Assembly: GCA_002472145.1 (NCBI GenBank)
Contig: DKRJ01000004.1
Coordinates: 1 to 64,000 of the forward strand
Direction: 5' to 3'
DNA length: 64,000 bases
Origin: Clostridiales bacterium UBA7285
GTDB lineage: Bacteria > Bacillota > Clostridia > Peptostreptococcales > Anaerovoracaceae
Below the pieces are notes generated by a model that was not told the DNA's origin, ran no database searches, and saw only the letters and a program-made list of their open reading frames with translations. Each line of letters begins with the position of its first letter. Positions within the stretch are counted from its first letter, which is position 1. A program made the position numbers and the translations under genes. Positions 55,488 through 64,000 of this stretch are shown here, piece after piece.

Positions 55488-56296
55488 ATTATCACGCTCA
55501 CTTTGAAGAGTTTCGAAAAATCGACCTCCGATACCGCGCTTATCGTCACAAGCTGCTTATCGCTGTCAAATCCTGCCTTTGTGATCCTGCCTATCTTTAT
55601 CCCCGCGGGATATTCTCCGAGCCCGGACGTATATATCTCGTCGCCTTCGGAAGCTCCCGCATTGTTATCGAGCATGAAACCGGTCATCTCTCCGTTTTCG
55701 CTGCCCTCCACTATCCCGAGAAGGCTCATATTTCTATTGATGCTGAAGCTTACCTTGCTGGTCTCATCGATGATCGGCAGCACCTTTGCCCAGCCCTTGC
55801 CAACGTCGGATATGCGGCCTACGAGGCCTTCGCCGCAGATGACTATATTGCCTTCCGCAATTCCGCTCTCGGAGCCGCGGTCGATGGTAAACGAGTTCAT
55901 CCAGTTCATCTCGTCAAAGGCCGACACGTTAGCGGTCACGAGGTCTGTCTCTCCCTGGATGAATTCGTAATTCAGCGCCTTGGAGAGATCGCGGAGCTCC
56001 TGGAGTTCGTTTTCCTCTAAGGTCTGACGGCTCAGTTCATCGGAAAGCTTTGCGTTTTCCTCCTTCAGAGCCTTGTTCTCTTCCAGTAATTCTTTGTATG
56101 AGAAAATCCCCGATACGTTTTCCTTTATCGAGGTCCCGAATGAGGACAGCGGTTTTTCTATCCTCGCGTATATTCTGTTGAATACGCCGAACCCGGATTT
56201 TCCGAGTGCCAGCGAAAGACACACTATCACGGCAAGCGCAACGAGGATCCCGATAAGCGTTCCCGCGACTCTGTGCTTCCTAATCCATTTCATCGC
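55484..56296 (-). CDS. mreC: Rod-shape-determining protein MreC
   Basis: MreC links cytoplasmic MreB to the periplasmic elongation machinery. After a short basic start comes a membrane helix (AGTLIGILVALAVIVCLSLAL), a coiled coil (ELLEENKALKEENAKLSDELSR) and two beta barrels with ENIVICGEGLVGRISDVGKGWAKVLPI-type sequence. About 270 residues from the ATG at 56296; the longer frame adds 25 without a better start signal. Confidence 0.95.
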   Translation of the reverse strand, partial: AMKWIRKHRVAGTLIGILVALAVIVCLSLALGKSGFGVFNRIYARIEKPLSSFGTSIKENVSGIFSYKELLEENKALKEENAKLSDELSRQTLEENELQELRDLSKALNYEFIQGETDLVTANVSAFDEMNWMNSFTIDRGSESGIAEGNIVICGEGLVGRISDVGKGWAKVLPIIDETSKVSFSINRNMSLLGIVEGSENGEMTGFMLDNNAGASEGDEIYTSGLGEYPAGIKIGRITKAGFDSDKQLVTISAVSEVDFSKLFKVSVII

Positions 56297-56386
56297 TTGT
56301 CTCTTCTTTATTATGAACGGCCGGGGACGCATAGTTCCCCGGACCTGTAATGTATGCGCACATGCGGACACAGCGCCTCTGCCGGG

Positions 56387-57424
56387 CTATCTGCGTTTGA
56401 CCGTATACGCGTGGAGTTTCAACTTCTCTATGTCGTTGAGGCTGATGCCTGTTCCGAGCGCGACCGCTTCGAAAGCGTTCTCGGCTACTCTGGCCTTGAT
56501 GCCGGTGCGCTTCTCGATCAACTTATCGAGATTGGTGAGCATCCCGCCGCCTCCGGAAAGCACTATGCCGTTTGCCGCGATATCGGACGCGACTTCCGGC
56601 GGAGCTTTCTCGATCGTCGCCCTGACGCTGTCGATGATCACGTCCACGGACTCCTGGAGCCCGAGCATGATGTCTCTGTTGGTGATGTCTATCGTCTTCG
56701 GAAGTCCGGTAACGATGTCTCTGCCACTCGCCTGAACGGTTTTAATGATCTCTTCCCCGTTCTCGTCGACGTCGAGGAGCGCGCATCCGGCCTCGACCTT
56801 AAGTCTCTCCGCAGTCCTCTCGCCGATCAAAAGCGAGAAGCGCTTGCGGACGTACTGGACGATGGCGTCGTTGAACTTATCCCCCGCGTACCTTGCGGAA
56901 GTGCTGCAGACGATGCCTCCCAGGGCGATGATCGCGACGTCCGTCGTTCCTCCGCCGATGTCAGCTATCATGCAGGCTGTTGAACTGTCGACGTCGAGTC
57001 CGGCCCCGATCGCGGCCGCCATCGGTTCTTCCAGGATATATACTTCCGAGGCGCCCATCTGGCGGACGACCTCCTCGACCGCTTTTTTCTCAACTTCGGT
57101 CACGCCCGTCGGCACCCCCACCGCCACGCGGAAATTCTTGATGCGGTTAGCGGTGATCGCCTTCTGGATGAAACTTCTGAGCATGTCCGCGGTCCTGTCG
57201 AAATCCGATATGACCCCGTCCTGGAGAGGGCGGATGACGCTGAGATTCGCAGGCGCCTTGCCTATCATCTCTCTGGCCTCGGTCCCTACGGCCACCGGCG
57301 ATCCGGACCTTGAGTCTATCGCGATGACAGACGGCTCTCTAAGTATGATGCCGGAATCCTTTAGATATATTAGAGTGTTTGCGGTCCCGAGGTCGATCCC
57401 CAGATCCTTTGTGCCGAAAAACAT
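56387..57424 (-). CDS. mreB: Rod-shape-determining actin homolog MreB
   Basis: MreB forms membrane-bound filaments that steer wall synthesis. It has the actin-fold phosphate loops LGIDLGTANTLIYL and ADIGGGTTDVAII, GVPTGVTEVEKKAV, and GIVLSGGGGMLTNLDKLI (adenosine motif). The start at 57424 (MFFGTKDLGIDLG) is preceded by GGAGGAAA; the longer frame adds eight residues. It lies 27 bp after radC. Confidence 0.97.
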   Translation of the reverse strand: MFFGTKDLGIDLGTANTLIYLKDSGIILREPSVIAIDSRSGSPVAVGTEAREMIGKAPANLSVIRPLQDGVISDFDRTADMLRSFIQKAITANRIKNFRVAVGVPTGVTEVEKKAVEEVVRQMGASEVYILEEPMAAAIGAGLDVDSSTACMIADIGGGTTDVAIIALGGIVCSTSARYAGDKFNDAIVQYVRKRFSLLIGERTAERLKVEAGCALLDVDENGEEIIKTVQASGRDIVTGLPKTIDITNRDIMLGLQESVDVIIDSVRATIEKAPPEVASDIAANGIVLSGGGGMLTNLDKLIEKRTGIKARVAENAFEAVALGTGISLNDIEKLKLHAYTVKRR

Positions 57425-57451
57425 GCTTCTGATTTCCTCCGTTTGCAAATG

Positions 57452-58126
57452 CTAAACATATCCGCCGGCGGCGAGGCTCACGTAAGTTCCGTCGCCGGTT
57501 ATGACGTGATCGAGAACTTTGATCCCGAGCAGTTTGCCGGCCTCGACGAGACGCTTAGTCGTCGCGATGTCCTCATCGCTGGGCTCCGGGTCTCCGCTCG
57601 GATGGTTGTGAACAAATATCACCGACGCGGCGCTCATCCTGACGGCTCTGGAGAAGACCTCTCTCGGATGAACCGGCGCGCCCGAAAGTTCACCGGTCGA
57701 AACGTTCTCCGTATAGATCACATGACCCTTAGAGTCGAGGAGAACGATCTTGAAATGTTCCTTCTTTTCGTTCCTGAGCTCCTGCATGAACATGCCGGCA
57801 ACGTCTGAGGCACAGGTGACTGTCTGAGCAAAAGTCTTAGGCGAAGCGGCCATCCGCTTGCCCAGTTCCACGGACGCGGCCAGCGCACAGGCCTTAGAGA
57901 CTCCCACTCCGCTGATCTGCATCAGTTCGCGGGGTTTCTCCCACGCGAGTCCCTTGATGCCTCCCGCCGAACAAATAATAGACTCGGCGAGTTCGATCGA
58001 CGAGGCGGATGCGCTTCCCGTCCTTATTATAAGCGCAATAAGTTCGCGGTTAGACAGAACCGCGACACCTTCGGACATTGCTCTCTCCGCGGGACGTTCC
58101 TCCGCGGGCATTGCTTTGATCTTCAT
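57452..58126 (-). CDS. radC: RadC/JAB-family protein
   Basis: The protein has a helix-hairpin-helix part (ELMQISGVGVSKACALAASVELG) and a C-terminal MPN/JAB domain with the metal motif VHNHPSGDPEPSDED. Despite the name, a role in DNA repair is not established. The start at 58126 has GGAAGG before it. radC beside mreB is a long-known gene order. Confidence 0.95.
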   Translation of the reverse strand: MKIKAMPAEERPAERAMSEGVAVLSNRELIALIIRTGSASASSIELAESIICSAGGIKGLAWEKPRELMQISGVGVSKACALAASVELGKRMAASPKTFAQTVTCASDVAGMFMQELRNEKKEHFKIVLLDSKGHVIYTENVSTGELSGAPVHPREVFSRAVRMSAASVIFVHNHPSGDPEPSDEDIATTKRLVEAGKLLGIKVLDHVITGDGTYVSLAAGGYV

Positions 58127-58182
58127 AAACCTTCCTCTCCGGCGGCCGCAGCCAATCAAAGAAGGCCTATTGATTATACCAT

Positions 58183-58842
58183 TTACTTAGTTTTTTCGTC
58201 TATTATTTTTTTGATCGCGTCGACCGACTGCTCGATGTCCATGTCGGTCGTGTCAATCAAGATCGCGTCTTCGGCGCGGCAGAGAGGATTCAATTCTCTC
58301 GTTGAGTCCTGCCTGTCGCGGACGTTGATTTCATGCAGTACCCGGTCATAGTCAGGCGAAAGTCCCTTTTCTTTCAGTTCGAGGAATCTGCGCCTGGCTC
58401 TCTCCTCGGGAGAAGCAGTGACAAAAAATTTGAACTCCGCGTCCGGCATGACGTTTGTCCCTATGTCGCGCCCGTCCATAACGACGCTCTTTTTCGCTCC
58501 GATAGCCTTCTGCAGCGCCACGAGTTTGCGGCGCACGGTCGGCAGAGTGGAACAGTCTGACGCGAGCATCGACACTTCCTGGGTCCTTATGAGGGAACTG
58601 ACGTCTTCCCCGTCGAGGTATATCCTTCCGTCCCTGAAATCGATGTCGGTCTCCTCGACGAGCCGAGTGAGTTCCGGGCCTTCCTTCATCGGGACGTTCT
58701 TCTTTCCGATCTTATATCCGATGGCGCGGTACATCGCGCCGGTGTCCACGTACTGTATGCCGTAATCGGCCGAGAGCCTCTTTGCCAGAGTGCTCTTTCC
58801 GGAGCCTCCCGGTCCGTCTATGGCTATTCTCATGAGTTTCAT
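58183..58842 (-). CDS. cmk: Cytidylate kinase
   Basis: Cmk phosphorylates CMP and dCMP. It has the P-loop [64 protein letters not shown] and [14 protein letters not shown]. 219 residues. Overlaps nrdR by 4 bp. Confidence 0.97.
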   Translation of the reverse strand: MKLMRIAIDGPGGSGKSTLAKRLSADYGIQYVDTGAMYRAIGYKIGKKNVPMKEGPELTRLVEETDIDFRDGRIYLDGEDVSSLIRTQEVSMLASDCSTLPTVRRKLVALQKAIGAKKSVVMDGRDIGTNVMPDAEFKFFVTASPEERARRRFLELKEKGLSPDYDRVLHEINVRDRQDSTRELNPLCRAEDAILIDTTDMDIEQSVDAIKKIIDEKTK

Positions 58843-59309
58843 TCGGCCTTCTCGCCTTTCGTGTTCATAAGATCTTTTATCTCTTTTATGAACGTCTCCA
58901 CGTCGGTGAACTGCCTGTAGACGGAGGCGAAGCGCACGTACGCGACTTCGTCGAGGTTCTTCAGCTTCTCCATCACGAGTTCGCCTATGAATGAGCTCTT
59001 CACCTCGCGCTCCATCATGTTGTTGAGTCCGCGTTCGATATCGGAGACGATGGCCTCGATCTCATCCATCGAAACAGGGCGCTTTTCACACGCCTTTACT
59101 ATGCCGTTCAGGATCTTGGTGCGGTCGAACGCCTCCCGGCGTCCGTCTTTTTTGATGACCATGATTATCGACTCTTCGACTTTTTCGTACGTGGTGAAAC
59201 GCTTGCCGCATTTTTCGCATTCGCGTCTCCTCCTCGTCGCGTTCCCCTCTTCCACGGGGCGCGAGTCGATGACCTTGGTCTCTTCGTTATTGCAGAATGG
59301 ACATCTCAT
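58839..59309 (-). CDS. nrdR: Transcriptional repressor NrdR
   Basis: NrdR represses ribonucleotide reductase genes in response to ATP/dATP. The N-terminal zinc ribbon [18 protein letters not shown]...[16 protein letters not shown] is followed by an ATP-cone ([29 protein letters not shown]). 156 residues. Coupled to cmk; no nrd gene is in the window. Confidence 0.97.
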   Translation of the reverse strand: MRCPFCNNEETKVIDSRPVEEGNATRRRRECEKCGKRFTTYEKVEESIIMVIKKDGRREAFDRTKILNGIVKACEKRPVSMDEIEAIVSDIERGLNNMMEREVKSSFIGELVMEKLKNLDEVAYVRFASVYRQFTDVETFIKEIKDLMNTKGEKAE

Positions 59310-59359
59310 GATTTATCATCTATCTCCTTCTTTTAGAACGGCAGCGGGAGCGCAGGCGC

Positions 59360-60676
59360 TCAGTCCGTTCCGCCGGACGAGCCGGAGTCGGTGCCCGACG
59401 AAGCGTCGGACGAGTCGGAAGATGCGTCGGACGAATCAGACGACGCGTCGGCCGAGTCAGAAGAAGCGTCGGTGCCGGTGCTGTCCGTGGCGTCAGTGCT
59501 TCCGGCGTTTGAGGAGTCGGTGCTTTCGTCGTCCGTGCTTTCTGCAGCCGCGTTTCTCTCCTCTACTATCTGATCGTACTCGTCCTTTGTTACTTCCTTG
59601 CCCCAGCTGATGAGCTGATCCTCGAGTTTCTCGAGAAGGAACTGCGTGCGCCATCCGTTCTCGTCGGCGTATTCCTCCACCGTCTTCCCGTACTGGCTTT
59701 CGAAAGTGTCTCTGTCGATATCGTTTTCATCGAGCAGTTCGTTGATTCTCTTATTATATTCGTGCTTAGAGACCTCGATGCCTTCCTTGCGGCATATCGA
59801 ATAGAGGACGAGCCCGCTCTTCACCTGATCCTCGGCGTACTGGTACTTCATCGCCTCCCAGCCCTCCGCGTCGGTCTGGAACATGGTCGAGAGGAAATCA
59901 TCCCAGGAGAGGCCGTATGACTGGGCCTGCTGCTGATACTGGTCCTCGAGAGATTCGGCGTCCGACTGGGCCGCGCTCAACTCTTTGCCCGGATACTTGA
60001 TGACCTCGGACTGCGAGAGGACATAATCCCAGAGTTCGGACTTCATCTGGTCGTCGATCTGCTTCTGCTTCTGATCGAGGAGATCGCTCTTTACGGATTC
60101 CCTGAAATCCTCCTCGTTGTCATAGTCCGTCTCGTCCTTGATATAGTCGGCGAGTTCCGGCGTCGTCGTTACTTTTTTGCTGTTGATCGTGACTTCGAAC
60201 GTCACGGGCTTGCCCGCGACTTCAGTATTGCTGTAATCGTCAGGGAACTGCAGGTCGAGCGTCACGGTGTCGCCTATGTTCTTTCCGATCAGGCCCTCGA
60301 CAAAGCCGTCTATCATCTGGGTCGTCCCGACTGTGAGGTCGAACGAGTCGGAAGAACCGCCCTCGAACGTCTCTCCGTCGATCTTTCCCTCGAAGGCGAT
60401 GTTGATCGTGTCACCGTCTTCCACCGTGCCCTCTTTCACTTCTTCGGTCTTCTGCGCGGCCTGGAGCCTGGAGTCGATCTCGGTGTCGATCTTCTCGTCC
60501 GTGACCTCCGCTTCCTCCTTGTAATACGGAAGATTCTTATAGTCGCCTACCGTCACGTATTCGTCCAGATCATAATCGTACGAACGATCCTGTCCGCTTA
60601 CGCACACCCTGTAGCCGATAAGCGCTGCAGCAGCGGCGAAGATAGCGATAATTATCCCGATATACAGTTTCTTGCT
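59360..60676 (-). CDS. Membrane-anchored FKBP/trigger-factor-like peptidyl-prolyl isomerase
   Basis: An N-terminal membrane helix (LYIGIIIAIFAAAAALIGY) tethers the protein outside the membrane. An FKBP domain (VEDGDTINIAFEGKIDGETFEGGSSDSFDLTVG... ~90-180) and a helical region resembling the trigger factor C-terminal domain (~185-390) follow. The last ~70 residues are a Ser/Asp repeat (SSDASSDSSDASSDSSD). It likely helps fold exported proteins. The start at 60676 begins MSKKLYIG; the longer frame adds 22 polar residues. It differs from true trigger factor by lacking the ribosome-binding domain. Confidence 0.85.
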   Translation of the reverse strand, partial: SKKLYIGIIIAIFAAAAALIGYRVCVSGQDRSYDYDLDEYVTVGDYKNLPYYKEEAEVTDEKIDTEIDSRLQAAQKTEEVKEGTVEDGDTINIAFEGKIDGETFEGGSSDSFDLTVGTTQMIDGFVEGLIGKNIGDTVTLDLQFPDDYSNTEVAGKPVTFEVTINSKKVTTTPELADYIKDETDYDNEEDFRESVKSDLLDQKQKQIDDQMKSELWDYVLSQSEVIKYPGKELSAAQSDAESLEDQYQQQAQSYGLSWDDFLSTMFQTDAEGWEAMKYQYAEDQVKSGLVLYSICRKEGIEVSKHEYNKRINELLDENDIDRDTFESQYGKTVEEYADENGWRTQFLLEKLEDQLISWGKEVTKDEYDQIVEERNAAAESTDDESTDSSNAGSTDATDSTGTDASSDSADASSDSSDASSDSSDASSGTDSGSSGGTD

Positions 60677-60786
60677 CATTTTAAAAATATTCCTTCTCGA
60701 GTTATCAGATTTTTTCGATTTCGGGGCTTGAAAAATAAACAAGTCCGAGTAAATATTTTAACACCCGGACGCTCTTATTGCAAATT

Positions 60787-61647
60787 TTACGCCTGACGCA
60801 TCACAGGCATTCGCAGGACTTCCTCAAAGCCGTGGGTCATCATCCTTCTGTCGTGGCAGTCGCTTGAGAGCAGCACGGGAACGCCGAGCCTGTCCAGTTC
60901 CTCGAGCAGGAAATCCGCCGGATACGGCACGCTCCTGTATTCCCTGGCCATCGCTCCTGTGTTTATCTCGACGATCGGTTTACCGCCCTCCAGATATTTC
61001 CTGAGTTCCGGAGGCATGCCATCAGGGATCGACGAACTGCCGGGATCCCGTTCGTACCGCCCGATCAAATCCCGGAGCGCCGACAGGGCGATATCTCTGT
61101 ATTCCGCGCCTGACTCATCGAAAAACTCACCGTGCTCGTTGAACTTCGTTATCAGATCGAAGTGCCCGACGATCTGTCCGCCTGTCTTCGTCAAAACGTC
61201 GGCTTCCTGCCTGTAATACGCTCTCACGAACTCCATGGCGTCGCCGCCGAATGCTTTGTCTATGCCGTCCCTGAGTATTTCCTCCGAACTGTCGACGGAA
61301 TAGTACGCGCCGTCCTTTACGACGTGATGCACGGAGCCGATGACATAGTCGAATTCCCTGTCTCCGCGGTCGCAGCAGTAGTCGCGCTCTATTCCGGCGT
61401 ATATCCTCATGCGTCCGCGGTATTTCTCACGGAGCGCACGTATATCGGTGAAATACCTGTCCTCCTCATCCCGGTCCATGGCGTAATATGAGTCCGGGAC
61501 TGACCACTGGTGGCCCGAGAAGCCGAGAGCGGAAAATCCGAGGTCGTACGCCGCCTCTGCCATCTGTTCGGGCGTGTCTGACCCGTCGCAGTATATCGTA
61601 TGGGTGTGAAAGTTCGACTTGAGGTCCCTGTTTATTACTGTCAGCAT
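60787..61647 (-). CDS. PHP-domain phosphoesterase, histidinol-phosphatase-like
   Basis: The PHP metal motifs are visible: NFHTHTIYCDGSDTPEQM near the start, GFSGH, GIERDYCCD, SVHHV, and SSDCHD near the end. The 286-residue size fits HisK-type histidinol phosphatases, but related PHP enzymes act on other phosphates, and no his gene is adjacent. The start at 61647 has GGAGGGAGAGG upstream; the longer frame adds 33 residues. Confidence 0.85.
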   Translation of the reverse strand: MLTVINRDLKSNFHTHTIYCDGSDTPEQMAEAAYDLGFSALGFSGHQWSVPDSYYAMDRDEEDRYFTDIRALREKYRGRMRIYAGIERDYCCDRGDREFDYVIGSVHHVVKDGAYYSVDSSEEILRDGIDKAFGGDAMEFVRAYYRQEADVLTKTGGQIVGHFDLITKFNEHGEFFDESGAEYRDIALSALRDLIGRYERDPGSSSIPDGMPPELRKYLEGGKPIVEINTGAMAREYRSVPYPADFLLEELDRLGVPVLLSSDCHDRRMMTHGFEEVLRMPVMRQA

Positions 61648-61793
61648 CTGCCTCTCTCCCTCCGCCGGGCGCTCCGCCGCCCGCGCGCAATGCTCCCCCG
61701 TGTGGCGCTTAGCCGCCCACGCGCTTTGTCGGCGCGCCGGTATCAAAACATAAGACCGCCGTACCCTCGCGGGCCGGCGGCCTTAAAAATCTT

Positions 61794-62018
61794 TCAGTTT
61801 TCGGACTGTGCGTCCTTTTCGCACTTGCTCTTCTGACCGAAGTTGGCGCACATGGACGCCATGGAGCAGCTGGCGCACGCCTCCTTTACGTGTTCGGCTT
61901 CCTCGGGGGTCCTGTTCTTCACATTTTTGTTCGCCAGAAATCCCCAGACGGCCGCGAGCACGCCTATCGCCACGCCCGCTATGACGATTATCAGGATCTG
62001 CCTGACAAAATCAGACAT
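61794..62018 (-). CDS. Small membrane protein with four cysteines
   Basis: The 74-residue protein has one N-terminal membrane helix (ILIIVIAGVAIGVLAAVWGFLA) and a polar tail with Cys48, Cys51, Cys57 and Cys66 (Cx2Cx5Cx8C), a spacing that could bind a metal or Fe-S cluster. Its ATG shares one base with the stop of the radical SAM gene (TGATG), so translation is coupled. I do not recognise the family. A role as partner or substrate of the radical SAM protein is inference. Confidence 0.8.
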   Translation of the reverse strand: MSDFVRQILIIVIAGVAIGVLAAVWGFLANKNVKNRTPEEAEHVKEACASCSMASMCANFGQKSKCEKDAQSEN

Positions 62019-63427
62019 CAGTGCTGCGCCTCCCTGTCAGGTCTTATGACGCTCTTCTTCGTTTTGCCGGTCTGAGTGTCAAAGAATTCCTCGGCGTAAG
62101 GCTTCCAGTTCTCGGCGTACTGCTTCGTCTTTGCGCAGAGATGATCCGCCGATTCAGGCGACTTCAGGTCTGTCGACTTAGCGCCCGATTCCTTGACGAG
62201 TTTAGGAAGGATCTCAGGGTTCTCGAGCATCGGGCAAGGCCTGAGCTGGTTGTCGTTGAACGGCTGGTTGTTATGATATGCCATGAAGAGAGGGCTCTGC
62301 AGGATCTCGAGCAGAGAATGCTCTCTGATGTTCATGTTCGAGTAGTGGATGAATACGCAAGGCTCGGCGTCGCCGTTGGCGTTGATGTGGAAGTAGTTCC
62401 TTCCTCCCGCGATGCATCCGCCGACGTATTCGCCGTCGTTCTGGAAGTCGAATACGAAGAGGCCGTTGCCGTCATCCATGCTTCTGATCTTTCTGATGCG
62501 CTGGATCATGTACTTTCTCTGTTCAGGATCGAGCATGAGATCAGGGGAAGCGTCGTTGCCTACCGGCATATAGTGGAAGTACATTGAATAGAGAACGCCC
62601 TTTTCGATCTCCATGTTGATGAATTCGTCGGAAGTGACGAGTTCGTAGTTGTTCTTCGTGTAGCAGATCGACGTGCCGAAGATGAGCCCGTTCTCCCTGA
62701 GGAGATCCATCGCGTGCATGACCTTCTGATATACGCCCTGTCCGCGGCGCGCGTCATTGGAATCTTCGCTTCCCTCGAGGCTGATCGCAAGCGCGAGGTT
62801 GCCGACTCTCTTCATCTCGGCGCAGAACGCCTCGTCTACGAGAGTGCCGTTCGTGAAAGCGATGAACTGGCATTCAGGATTCATCTCGCAGATCTTGATG
62901 AGGTCGTCTTTCCTGACGAGAGGCTCGCCGCCTGTGTACATGTAGAAGAAGACGCCGAGTTCCTTGCCCTCTTTGATGACTTTATTGATCTCGTCAACTG
63001 TGAGGTTGAGTTTGTATCCGTATTCCGCGGCCCAGCATCCCGTGCAGCGGAGGTTGCACGCGCTCGTAGGGTCCATGAGGATGAGCCACGGAACGTTGCA
63101 GTTGTATTTAGCTCTGGCGTCGTGCATGACCTTAGTCCCGCAGAGCATAGCCTCATATCCGAAGTTCAGTACGAACGTCTTAAGGACGTGCTTGTCGGTA
63201 TTGTCGATGATCCTGTTGATGTATTTCATCAGGACGCCGTCCGGATCGGCGAGGTTCTTCTCCATCTTTTCGTAGTTGAGGTCCATGTTCGCGTTGCGGA
63301 GGTATTTCTCCGCGAGCTTGAACATATCCATGACAGCGCCCTGCCTGTCCTTTCCGAGTTTGGAATATGCGACCTCGAATCCCGCCGAAAAAGCTTCTCT
63401 CCCTAATTTGTGGGTCATGCTTGCCAT
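62018..63427 (-). CDS. Radical SAM/SPASM-like protein of unknown substrate
   Basis: The 469-residue protein has a helical N-terminal domain of ~110 residues, then the radical SAM core with CNLRCTGC (Cys124, Cys128, Cys131) and GGEPLVRKD. The C-terminal part has GGCIAGGRNYFHINANGDAEPCVFIHYSNMNI, a SPASM-like Cys-binding region, and further Cys in RPCPMLEN. This resembles enzymes that modify peptides or metabolites, but the substrate is unknown. AAGGAG precedes the ATG. It is coupled to the small Cys-rich membrane protein. Confidence 0.9.
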   Translation of the reverse strand: MASMTHKLGREAFSAGFEVAYSKLGKDRQGAVMDMFKLAEKYLRNANMDLNYEKMEKNLADPDGVLMKYINRIIDNTDKHVLKTFVLNFGYEAMLCGTKVMHDARAKYNCNVPWLILMDPTSACNLRCTGCWAAEYGYKLNLTVDEINKVIKEGKELGVFFYMYTGGEPLVRKDDLIKICEMNPECQFIAFTNGTLVDEAFCAEMKRVGNLALAISLEGSEDSNDARRGQGVYQKVMHAMDLLRENGLIFGTSICYTKNNYELVTSDEFINMEIEKGVLYSMYFHYMPVGNDASPDLMLDPEQRKYMIQRIRKIRSMDDGNGLFVFDFQNDGEYVGGCIAGGRNYFHINANGDAEPCVFIHYSNMNIREHSLLEILQSPLFMAYHNNQPFNDNQLRPCPMLENPEILPKLVKESGAKSTDLKSPESADHLCAKTKQYAENWKPYAEEFFDTQTGKTKKSVIRPDREAQH

Positions 63428-63718
63428 AATATTTTCTCCTTAAAAAAACTGATATCATCGCCCCGAAGCCGATGCCCGGGCGAAACGCTATGCCGGTCCG
63501 CTGCCGACCGGAGTTGACTATTAAACATATCTTTACCTGATACGCTGTAATTTTACCACGCAAATCGGATATATAAAATAGACAGTTTCTTATATATGTA
63601 AAACTATATACGCGTTCAAAAACGTTGCAATATTGGCACGCGAGGGCATGTTTTGTTTAAACAGAGACGACTGCGTAAAGAAAAAACGCGTTCGAATCGA
63701 CCGGCATGCGCCGCTGTG

Positions 63719-64000
63719 TCAGAACGCGATATCCAGACCCATTGCGGCAAAACCCCACAGCACGCCCAGCACGTACAGGACGCCTAGGATCGTGAAATTT
63801 TCACGCACGTTGCGGTTCTCCTTGAACAAAACAAGCAGCCCGACGCCTGCACTCACGAGCAGCCCGCTTATCATCGGTCCCGCGCCTATGACCCCCTCGA
63901 TGTAGAGCTGCGTGATGATCACGGAAGCGCCGCAGTTAGGTATCAGCCCGACGAGGGCGGACAGCATCACACCAACGGCCGGACGCCTCGCGAGAAACGA
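63719..64000 (-). CDS. Membrane transporter fragment (putative manganese/arsenic efflux family)
   Basis: The frame is open at the window edge, so the N-terminus is missing; 93 codons are visible. Two to three helices remain, with LSALVGLIPNCGASVIITQLYIEGVI, a pattern I associate with the putative 11-helix manganese transporter / arsenic efflux family. The 291 bp before the radical SAM gene are AT-rich in part and hold no gene that I can support. Confidence 0.75.
   Translation of the reverse strand, partial: SFLARRPAVGVMLSALVGLIPNCGASVIITQLYIEGVIGAGPMISGLLVSAGVGLLVLFKENRNVRENFTILGVLYVLGVLWGFAAMGLDIAF

Noticed and set aside
63428..63718. Hidden gene in the 291-bp gap
   Set aside because: Short frames only, no ribosome-binding site with a plausible protein; AT-rich promoter-like DNA is all that I see.

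Overview
The window is a stretch of bacterial chromosome, moderately GC-rich from about 10 kb onward. It comes from a low-redundancy Gram-positive anaerobe, most likely a member of Clostridia/Eubacteriales. The reasons are the operon order priA-def-fmt-rsmB-stp-prkC-rsgA-rpe, RNase Y, an mreB-mreC-mreD-mrdA-minD cluster, NfnAB-type electron-bifurcating transhydrogenase subunits, asparagine synthetase AsnA and QueH. A finer placement is a guess. No rRNA gene, CRISPR array or intact prophage was seen.

Region 1 (1-9990) is accessory DNA. Positions 1-1700 are strikingly AT-rich and hold the end of an unrecognised gene and an ABC exporter cut off just after Walker A. A Fic-domain protein follows. 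A compact element of about 7 kb (about 2985-9990) then encodes, on one strand, a structured leader, a secreted ORF that is probably fused or frameshifted, a ParA-like ATPase, a small ribbon-helix-helix-like protein, a two-gene BcgI-like restriction-modification system (nuclease-methyltransferase plus specificity subunit, without HsdR), and a large serine recombinase. The element appears to sit inside the 3' end of rlmD: the recombinase and the rRNA methyltransferase seem to have swapped C-terminal tails at a shared ETV codon stretch.

Region 2 (9.6-22.6 kb) holds rlmD, the queuosine genes tgt and queA with an HdeD-like membrane protein, the Holliday-junction set ruvB-ruvA-ruvC, divergent argR-recN, nfnB-nfnA and a DMT transporter. 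Region 3 (22.7-33.8 kb) has holA and comEC, a class A penicillin-binding protein reading the other way, and rpe-rsgA-prkC-stp. Region 4 (33.9-42.8 kb) continues that operon with rsmB-fmt-def-priA, then asnA and queH, divergent to a radical SAM protein and a YbaK-type deacylase, and then tdk.

Region 5 (42.8-46.8 kb) is a 14-gene tRNA operon, all genes with encoded CCA, preceded by two tandem promoters and by thiI and a cysteine desulfurase, which together make 4-thiouridine in tRNA. Region 6 (46.9-64 kb) has a MATE exporter, rny, rodA facing minD, the elongasome genes mrdA-mreD-mreC-mreB with radC, cmk and nrdR upstream, a membrane-anchored FKBP/trigger-factor-like foldase, a PHP phosphatase, a radical SAM protein coupled to a tiny Cys-rich membrane protein, and the end of a membrane transporter.

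Several intergenic spacers and 3' gene ends carry short tandem or direct repeats of 27-39 bp. Translation starts were moved downstream of the longest frame where a Shine-Dalgarno sequence clearly favours an internal ATG.
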